Assembly: GCF_009711475.1 (NCBI RefSeq)
Contig: NZ_SMMD01000751.1
Coordinates: 1-7,219, forward strand
Direction: 5' to 3'
DNA from: Fulvivirga aurantia
GTDB taxonomy: Bacteria; Bacteroidota; Bacteroidia; Cytophagales; Cyclobacteriaceae
DNA: 7,219 bases
The position numbers were made by a program, and so were the translations under genes. Within the stretch, counting starts at the first letter, position 1. Each line of letters begins with the position of its first letter. The notes below the pieces were generated by a model that had not been told where the DNA came from, did not search any database, and was given only the letters and a program-made list of their open reading frames with translations. Shown piece by piece: positions 1 to 5,324 of this stretch.

Positions 1-1568
1 ATCTACTCGCATGTCTGCTGAGTGTATATTCACTAAACGCTCAGGTAAAAAAAGCTCCTGAAAGAACCCAGGGAGAAGGCCCCTGGCCACAACTTATCAT
101 TAGAGGTGTAACGCTTATCAATGGCAATGGAGCGCCTCCCACCGGCCCCGTAGATATAGTAGTTGAAAAGAACAGAATCAAGCAAATCAAGGTGGTGGGC
201 TATCCTGGTGTTGCGATAGATCCAGAAAAAAGACCTCAGTTGGCAGATAATGGTAAAGAGCTGGATGCTACCGGCATGTATTTATTGCCTGGTTTTGTAG
301 ATATGCACGGTCATATTGGAGGTTCTGCACAGGGCGCGGATGCCGAATATGTATTTAAACTCTGGATGGCCCATGGAATTACTACTGTTAGAGATCCATC
401 AGCAGGAAATGGTTTGGACTGGGTGTTGGACCAAAAGGAAAAAAGCGCCAAAAATGACATTACAGCTCCTCGCATCTATGCCTATACAGCTTTCGGGCAG
501 GGATCAAAAGAAGATATTAGCACACCACAACAGGCAAGAGAATGGGTGCAGGCAAATGCTAAAAAGGGAGCTGATGGCATTAAGTTTTTTGGTGCAGCTC
601 CGGAAATTATGAAGGCAGCCCTGGAAGAAAATAAAAATTTAGGACTTCGTTCTGCGTGTCATCATGCACAAATGGCTGTAGCAAGATGGAATGTGCTAAA
701 CTCTGCCAAAGCAGGCCTTACATCGATGGAGCACTGGTATGGCCTTCCCGAGGCACTATTTGACGACCGCACCGTACAGGATTATCCTGTTGATTATAAT
801 TATAACAATGAGCAGGATCGCTTTGGCGAGGCAGGGAGACTGTGGCAGCAGGCTGCACCTCCGTATTCTAAAAAGTGGAATGAAGTGATGAATGAACTAC
901 TGGAACTCGACTTTACGATCGATCCTACGTTTAATATATATGAGGCGAGCAGAGACTTGATGAGAGCACGCAGAGCGGAATGGCACGAGACCTATACCAT
1001 GCCTTCATTGTGGGATTTTTATCAACCAAGTAAAATATCTCATGGGTCTTATTGGCATGATTGGGGTACGGAGCAGGAAGTAAACTGGCGAAACAATTAT
1101 AAACTATGGATGACCTTCATCAATGAGTATAAAAACAGAGGCGGAAGAGTAACCGCGGGTTCTGATTCAGGTTTTATCTTTCAATTGTATGGGTTTGCGT
1201 ATATCCGAGAACTTGAACTGTTAAGAGAAGCGGGCTTTCATCCATTAGAGGTTATAAGAGCAGCTACACTAAACGGTGCAGAAGCATTAGGAGCAAGTGA
1301 GGAGCTAGGAACTGTAGAAGTGGGTAAACTAGCTGATTTTGTAATTGTTGAAGAAAATCCATTGGCCAATTTAAAGGTGCTTTATGGTACGGGTGCTGTA
1401 CGACTTACAGAAGATAATGAAGTTGTGCGTGCGGGTGGTGTAAAGTATACAATTAAAGACGGTATAGTATATGATGCTAAAGCACTGCTCAAAGATGTGG
1501 AAATGATGGTTAAGGAAGAAAAAGAAAGAACAGGTTACACTATAATCCAACCTGGATTAGACAAATGA
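1..1568 (+). CDS. Exported metal-dependent amidohydrolase (imidazolonepropionase/prolidase-like), 5' partial
   Basis: The frame is open to the left edge (first whole codon at base 3) and has no ATG, GTG or TTG before the GTG at 192. That GTG falls inside the conserved N-terminal beta-sandwich, so the true start lies outside the window; 521 residues are visible. The first residues (LLACLLSVYSLNA|Q) read as the end of a signal peptide, so the enzyme is probably periplasmic. An LLAC lipobox is also present, but the hydrophobic stretch runs on past that cysteine, so I prefer ordinary signal peptidase cleavage. The amidohydrolase metal site is visible in order: HGH (306-314), candidate carboxylated Lys in GIKFF (582-584), His in CHHAQ (660-665), His in MEHW (732-734) and Asp in AGSDSG (1164-1166). 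The C-terminal NGAEALG...GTVEVGKLADFVI segment is the usual return to the beta-sandwich. The family hydrolyses cyclic amides, dipeptides and similar bonds; the substrate here is unknown. An aromatic-rich insert (about 975-1118) may shape it. It overlaps the next gene by 4 bases. Confidence 0.9.
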   Translation, partial: LLACLLSVYSLNAQVKKAPERTQGEGPWPQLIIRGVTLINGNGAPPTGPVDIVVEKNRIKQIKVVGYPGVAIDPEKRPQLADNGKELDATGMYLLPGFVDMHGHIGGSAQGADAEYVFKLWMAHGITTVRDPSAGNGLDWVLDQKEKSAKNDITAPRIYAYTAFGQGSKEDISTPQQAREWVQANAKKGADGIKFFGAAPEIMKAALEENKNLGLRSACHHAQMAVARWNVLNSAKAGLTSMEHWYGLPEALFDDRTVQDYPVDYNYNNEQDRFGEAGRLWQQAAPPYSKKWNEVMNELLELDFTIDPTFNIYEASRDLMRARRAEWHETYTMPSLWDFYQPSKISHGSYWHDWGTEQEVNWRNNYKLWMTFINEYKNRGGRVTAGSDSGFIFQLYGFAYIRELELLREAGFHPLEVIRAATLNGAEALGASEELGTVEVGKLADFVIVEENPLANLKVLYGTGAVRLTEDNEVVRAGGVKYTIKDGIVYDAKALLKDVEMMVKEEKERTGYTIIQPGLDK

Positions 1569-2509
1569 GATATATATTAATACTAGTGCTTCTTGCAACA
1601 GTAGGTTGTAAGAAGAAGATGGATAAGGAGAAGGAGCTTACTAAAGGCATGGAACCTCAGGTTGTTTCATTATTAGGTATTACTTACTACGAGCCACTTC
1701 GAGATGAGAAAACTCAGCAGAAGCTGGAGCAAAATCTCAAAGAGGCTAAGAAAAGATTTAAAGCCAATCCGTCCGAAGAAAATTATATATGGCTAGGGAG
1801 GAGAATGGCATACCTAAGTCATTATGTACATGCCATAGAGATTTTTAGCGAAGGCATAGAAGAGTACCCTGACTCATACAAGCTATACAGGCATAGAGGT
1901 CATAGGTATATTTCCATACGTGATTTTGACAAAGCTATCGATGATCTGGAGAAAGCAGCTTCGTTGATGCCCAAAGATACCCTGGAGATAGAGCCTGATG
2001 GCATTCCTAATAAAATCAATCAGCCGCTTTCAAATACGCAGTTTAATGTGTGGTATCATTTAGCCCTGGCCTACTATTTAAATGGTGACTTTAACATCGC
2101 CAATAAGCTATATGATAAATGCATGAAGACATCGGTAAATGATGATTTGGTGTGTGCTACTACTGATTGGAAATACATGACTCTCAGAAGGCTGGGAGAG
2201 AAGTCTCAGGCAGATTCTCTGCTTCAGTTGATTGATAGAGACATGCAGATTATCGAAAATGAGTCTTATCATAAGCGTTTGCTCATGTATAAGGGCTTGA
2301 TGTCACCCGATTCGTTGCTTGAGGTGAGCAGTGCAAATCCTGACCCTGATCTTGCTTTGGCCACTCAAGGTTATGGAGTAGGCAATTGGTATCTATACAA
2401 CGGGGATTCTACCCGGGCTTACGATATTTTTAATAAGGTAATTGAAGGTAAACACTGGTCTGCTTTTGGTTTTATAGCAGCCGAAGCAGAGTTGAGCAGA
2501 CAGGACTAG
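1565..2509 (+). CDS. TPR-repeat lipoprotein
   Basis: This is a 314-residue protein. Its N-terminus is a short lipoprotein signal: a hydrophobic core (residues 3-12), then TVGC with the candidate lipidated Cys at 15, then KKK, a charged tether. The body is helical with tetratricopeptide-like repeats, clearest at about residues 71-104 and 105-138 (the second with the pattern DFDKAIDDLEKAASLMP), and again at about 162-195 and 275-300. TPRs bind other proteins or peptides; no catalytic motif is visible. The ATG overlaps the TGA of the amidohydrolase (ATGA, 1565-1568), so translation is probably coupled and the two products may work together at the envelope, with this one as a membrane-anchored partner. 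That partnership is inferred from position only. The start is supported by the overlap and by the complete signal sequence right after it. The stop TAG shares CTAG with the stop of the convergent kinase gene. Confidence 0.85.
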   Translation: MRYILILVLLATVGCKKKMDKEKELTKGMEPQVVSLLGITYYEPLRDEKTQQKLEQNLKEAKKRFKANPSEENYIWLGRRMAYLSHYVHAIEIFSEGIEEYPDSYKLYRHRGHRYISIRDFDKAIDDLEKAASLMPKDTLEIEPDGIPNKINQPLSNTQFNVWYHLALAYYLNGDFNIANKLYDKCMKTSVNDDLVCATTDWKYMTLRRLGEKSQADSLLQLIDRDMQIIENESYHKRLLMYKGLMSPDSLLEVSSANPDPDLALATQGYGVGNWYLYNGDSTRAYDIFNKVIEGKHWSAFGFIAAEAELSRQD

Positions 2510-3393
2510 CACCTACAGGCCACTTTTAATGAAAGTGGCTTTATAGTTAGTTTGATGTCTGATTTGAGATCAAAGGGATCCCCATCGAGGTGGAAGTGAT
2601 TTTCACTATCTTCTGAAATGCGCTTGATAATCACCTCTTTTCCTTGTGCACAATGGTAGTATCTCGATTTATATACGGTGCCATTAAATAGGTGGAAGAG
2701 CAGAATGGGATAGTACCAAAAAGGTACTTTTTGTAAAATACATATATCCATAAGGCCGTCTGCTATTCTCGCACCCGGTGCAATGTGAGCATTGTTGCCA
2801 TACTGTGTTGCATTGGCAATAGAAACGATAAAAGGGGCTTTTTCCGTTTTTTCAATACCGTCAATTATAAGTCTGTATCCGGCATATCGATATTTATTGA
2901 GCTCCCTCAAAGCAAGATTAGCATAAGTAATAAAGCCACGCTTCTTACTCTTTGCGAAGATGCTCGCTATGTGCGCGTCAAAACCCACACCGGCTACGTT
3001 AAGAAAAGCCTGATCATCAACCTTAATGGTGTCGATAGTTGAAATCTCAGGACGCTGAAACGTAATAATGGCTTTCTTAAGATTGAGAGGAATGCCAAGG
3101 TGCCGAGCTAATCCGTTGCCTGATCCCATAGGTACAATGCCAAGTGCTGTTTCTGAGTCGATCAGTGGTCGGGCCACTTCATTAATAGTGCCATCTCCAC
3201 CCACCGCTACAATCAGGTTAAATTTACCTTTATTGTCGTTACTTATTTTGGTGGCCTCACCGGCATACTTTGTGAATACAATGTCGTAGTCAATGTGGCC
3301 ATCAAGGTATCGATATAGCAATTTTGGAACTTGCTCCTTACTGCGAGTACCCGAGTTGGGGTTGATGATGAATAATGCCTTTGTACGACTCAT
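2506..3393 (-). CDS. Diacylglycerol kinase family lipid kinase (YegS/DgkB-like)
   Basis: This is an ATP-dependent lipid kinase of the diacylglycerol kinase catalytic-domain family, 295 residues from the chosen start, close to the usual length of about 290-310. In order: IINPNSG near the N-terminus, the nucleotide-binding GGDGTINEV (65-73), PMGSGNGLAR (88-97), GFDA (137-140), the metal-site region APGARIADGLMD (205-216) and HLDGDP (268-273), which matches the position of the catalytic Asp-Gly motif in DgkB. The likely reaction is diacylglycerol (or a related lipid alcohol) to its phosphate, at the inner face of the cytoplasmic membrane. I chose the ATG at 3393 because it gives the short family-type N-terminus MSRTKALFIINPNSG and begins one base after the stop of the upstream membrane sulfatase. 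An in-frame ATG at 3414 would add MTITVDK and overlap that gene by 20 bases. Close coupling to an LtaS-type gene suggests recycling of its diacylglycerol product. Sphingosine or phosphatidylglycerol kinase activity remains possible. Confidence 0.88.
   Translation of the reverse strand: MSRTKALFIINPNSGTRSKEQVPKLLYRYLDGHIDYDIVFTKYAGEATKISNDNKGKFNLIVAVGGDGTINEVARPLIDSETALGIVPMGSGNGLARHLGIPLNLKKAIITFQRPEISTIDTIKVDDQAFLNVAGVGFDAHIASIFAKSKKRGFITYANLALRELNKYRYAGYRLIIDGIEKTEKAPFIVSIANATQYGNNAHIAPGARIADGLMDICILQKVPFWYYPILLFHLFNGTVYKSRYYHCAQGKEVIIKRISEDSENHFHLDGDPFDLKSDIKLTIKPLSLKVACRC
2519..2548 (+). terminator. Intrinsic terminator of the amidohydrolase-TPR unit, inside the convergent kinase gene
   Basis: A perfect 8-bp inverted repeat, GCCACTTT (2519-2526) and AAAGTGGC (2532-2539), with the 5-base loop TAATG, begins 9 bases after the TPR lipoprotein stop. 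It is followed on the plus strand by the T-rich TTTATAGTT (2540-2548). On the minus strand the hairpin is followed by CTGTAG, not a T-tract, so it looks like a terminator for the plus strand only. The whole element is coding sequence for the last residues of the lipid kinase on the other strand. Confidence 0.6.
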
Positions 3394-3394
3394 T

Positions 3395-5221
3395 TTATCG
3401 ACTGTTATAGTCATTGTATAGAGATTGCATATAAGACATGCCAGGTAGCGTATCGTTTGTGTTTATGCCCTCTTTTTTTAAGTACCTTTTGCCTACATTA
3501 TCATAAACAAAAAACACATCATCGCTTATGAAACCATAGCCATTATTATAGATGTACACCGCAAAATCTTTGTAATCAGAACTTAGCAGGTTGTTGCTGA
3601 AAGAATAAGCATCATCTGGCTGATCGACCTGCCCGAGAATTGTATTAGGGATATCAGTTTGTGAGCCAAGTGTATGAATTACCGTATCCGTTTTATTGAG
3701 CGCCCCTCCCAGCCATAACATCGGAATTTTAAATCGGTTAGGATTATCAAAACCACCATTATCCGGCATGCCGTGACCGTGGTCTGCTGTGATTATAATC
3801 AAGCTATTTTTCCACCAATCGGTTTCTTTCGCATTATCAATAAATTCCCCTAAAGCTTTGTCGGTATAGTGCGCTGAGTTGAGAAATTTTGATACATTAT
3901 CGTCACCCTCAATAACTGTGGGCATAGGCACTTCAAACGGCTCATGACTACTTAGAGACAACATCACTTTAAAGAATGGTTCTTGAGCCTTTTTGGTTTC
4001 ATCCAGAAATCGATCAAAAACGAACTCGTCATGCACACCCCATTTAGACTGGTTAAGTGAATCAGGAAAATCTCCACTATGCGTGATATTATCAAAACCT
4101 GCAGCACTCAAGTAAGACCTGAAATTGGCAAAATCGATATTCCCGCCATAAGTGAAGCCAGTATCATAGCCTAATTCTGATAAAGACTTATTGATAAATG
4201 GTAATTGTTGCGTTTTTCTAGGGTATTTGATAATCGATCCCTTAGGCTGAGCCGGGTATCCACTTATGATTGATACAATGCCTTTGTCCGTCCTGTCACC
4301 AGAAGAATAAAAATTGTCGAATAGAATGCCCTCTTTGGTAAGGGCTTCAATATTTGGAGCAACGCCTTCAATACCGCCCAGTGCCTTTATAAATTTGAAA
4401 GTATAGCTCTCTAATATAATTAAGACGATGTTCGGCTTATCGGTTTTAATTAAACGGCTGGTATCGCCAGATTTTTTAAATAGCTCATTGTAATACTTCT
4501 CTGTGTTGTTTTTGTCCAGGAAGTGTTTGGGGTATTTAAGCCTTTTTATTTTAGATAGGGCATACCCACTATTGTAGACCACATTGATGGCAGCATGATT
4601 TACATACATGTTAGACTCGTGAAAATAAACACTACCCACATTGATTGGTGCCACTCCTGTTGTGCCTCTGATGGGCGCTATCAAAACACCTGTGAGCAGA
4701 AGAAGCACTAATGAACTCTTCCATGAAGCCGGGCCTAATTGGAGTACTTTTTTGGATACATATCTTTTATAGCCAATGAGAAAAACGGCAACTAAAACAA
4801 CCCAGAGGACAACAAGCTTTAATAGCGCCCAAAAACTAATGGCAATTGTTGTGTCGTCACCCACATAGAGCAGGGGGGTGGCATCTAATCGAAATCCCCA
4901 GTGCTGGTACATTTCTAAGTCAAAAACTACAACAAATGCACAAATAACGATGAGAAGGGCGGTATAGATATTCAGGATGATCCTTACTATTGACACTTTC
5001 ACGAAAGAGGAGGCCACGAGTACTAACCCGGGTATTAGTAGAAAATAACCAGTTGTAGATAAGTCAAGTCTCAGGCCGTGCAGTACAGACAGTAAGATAT
5101 CTGCCAATGAAGATTCTGATGATTTGTCTAAGTAATATACCAGAAATATCAACCGCGCAGCTACAAAAAAACACAACCAGAAAAGTCCGTAGGTTAGAAA
5201 TAGTTTAACCCTGTTTTTCAT
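3395..5221 (-). CDS. LTA synthase family sulfatase-fold membrane protein (phosphoglycerol/phosphoethanolamine transferase-like)
   Basis: This 608-residue protein has the two-part layout of LtaS. Five predicted membrane helices (about 7-30, 55-73, 78-101, 127-150 and 169-185) are followed by an extracytoplasmic alkaline-phosphatase/sulfatase-fold domain from about residue 262. Catalytic positions match the LtaS pattern: Glu271 in ILESYT (metal), Thr311 in SGDRTDKG (nucleophile), His426 in SSHEPF (substrate site) and Asp480-His481 in TADHGHG (metal). Known family members move a phosphoglycerol or phosphoethanolamine headgroup from a membrane phospholipid to an acceptor glycan or lipid; transferases using phosphatidylglycerol or phosphatidylethanolamine release diacylglycerol. 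A threonine rather than a modified cysteine at the nucleophile position argues against a true sulfatase. The acceptor is unknown; teichoic acid is not expected in a Bacteroidota-like cell. The gene has its own promoter candidate 30-60 bases upstream, and its stop lies one base before the preferred kinase start. The ATG at 5221 begins MKNRVK just before the first helix. Confidence 0.9.
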   Translation of the reverse strand: MKNRVKLFLTYGLFWLCFFVAARLIFLVYYLDKSSESSLADILLSVLHGLRLDLSTTGYFLLIPGLVLVASSFVKVSIVRIILNIYTALLIVICAFVVVFDLEMYQHWGFRLDATPLLYVGDDTTIAISFWALLKLVVLWVVLVAVFLIGYKRYVSKKVLQLGPASWKSSLVLLLLTGVLIAPIRGTTGVAPINVGSVYFHESNMYVNHAAINVVYNSGYALSKIKRLKYPKHFLDKNNTEKYYNELFKKSGDTSRLIKTDKPNIVLIILESYTFKFIKALGGIEGVAPNIEALTKEGILFDNFYSSGDRTDKGIVSIISGYPAQPKGSIIKYPRKTQQLPFINKSLSELGYDTGFTYGGNIDFANFRSYLSAAGFDNITHSGDFPDSLNQSKWGVHDEFVFDRFLDETKKAQEPFFKVMLSLSSHEPFEVPMPTVIEGDDNVSKFLNSAHYTDKALGEFIDNAKETDWWKNSLIIITADHGHGMPDNGGFDNPNRFKIPMLWLGGALNKTDTVIHTLGSQTDIPNTILGQVDQPDDAYSFSNNLLSSDYKDFAVYIYNNGYGFISDDVFFVYDNVGKRYLKKEGINTNDTLPGMSYMQSLYNDYNSR

Positions 5222-5234
5222 CTATCAGATTAAT

Positions 5235-5251
5235 CATTTGTTAAGCAAATG
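5235..5251. repeat. Short palindrome at the predicted transcription start
   Basis: CATTTG (5235-5240) and CAAATG (5246-5251) are perfect 6-bp inverted arms around the 5-base TTAAG. The element directly abuts the -7 box and covers the predicted start site and the first bases of the leader. It could be a repressor operator or a 5' hairpin in the mRNA; at this length chance is also possible. Confidence 0.35.
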
Positions 5252-5281
5252 CAAAGATAGTATTAATTGTAAAACGAGCAG
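5252..5281 (-). promoter_or_regulatory. Bacteroidota-type promoter for the LtaS-like/kinase pair
   Basis: Read on the minus strand, TATCTTTG (5259-5252) fits the Bacteroidota -7 consensus TAnnTTTG exactly. Nineteen bases further upstream is CTG (5281-5279), a two-of-three match to the -33 box TTG. Transcription would begin near 5246-5248, giving a leader of about 25 bases before the ATG at 5221. No Shine-Dalgarno sequence is visible in that leader, as is usual for the phylum. Confidence 0.5.
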
Positions 5282-5324
5282 GTTAGCAACAAATGATCTG
5301 CAACAGAAATATAAGTTGAGCGAC

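Larger units (their letters stand above)
5233..5297. repeat. 10-bp inverted repeat flanking the promoter -7 box
   Basis: ATCATTTGTT (5233-5242) and its exact reverse complement AACAAATGAT (5288-5297) lie on either side of the -7 and -33 boxes. Similarity extends outward to CAGAT (5226-5230, after a 4-base TAAT interruption) and to CTG at 5298-5300. Together with the inner palindrome this puts three CATTTG/CAAATG hexamers in a 61-base stretch around the promoter. The rest of the 103-bp gap between the asnB-type stop and the sulfatase start shows nothing else I can support. Confidence 0.35.

Noticed and set aside
316..612. 98-codon open frame on the plus strand
   Set aside because: It lies wholly inside the amidohydrolase in another frame and its translation has no recognisable domain.
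192..1568. GTG at 192 as the start of the amidohydrolase
   Set aside because: The frame is open upstream to the window edge and encodes a signal peptide and conserved beta-strands, so the GTG is an internal valine.
2785..3289. Two plus-strand open frames (2785-3042 and 3068-3289)
   Set aside because: Both are antisense shadows of the lipid kinase, whose motifs are intact on the minus strand.
4873..4878. Run of six G as a phase-variable or slippage site in the sulfatase gene
   Set aside because: Six is short for slippage control, the frame is intact on both sides and the run simply encodes a Thr-Pro-containing segment.
3395..5221. True sulfatase assignment
   Set aside because: No CxPxR/SxPxR sulfatase signature; the nucleophile position is Thr in SGDRTDKG and the five-helix N-terminus matches LtaS-type transferases.
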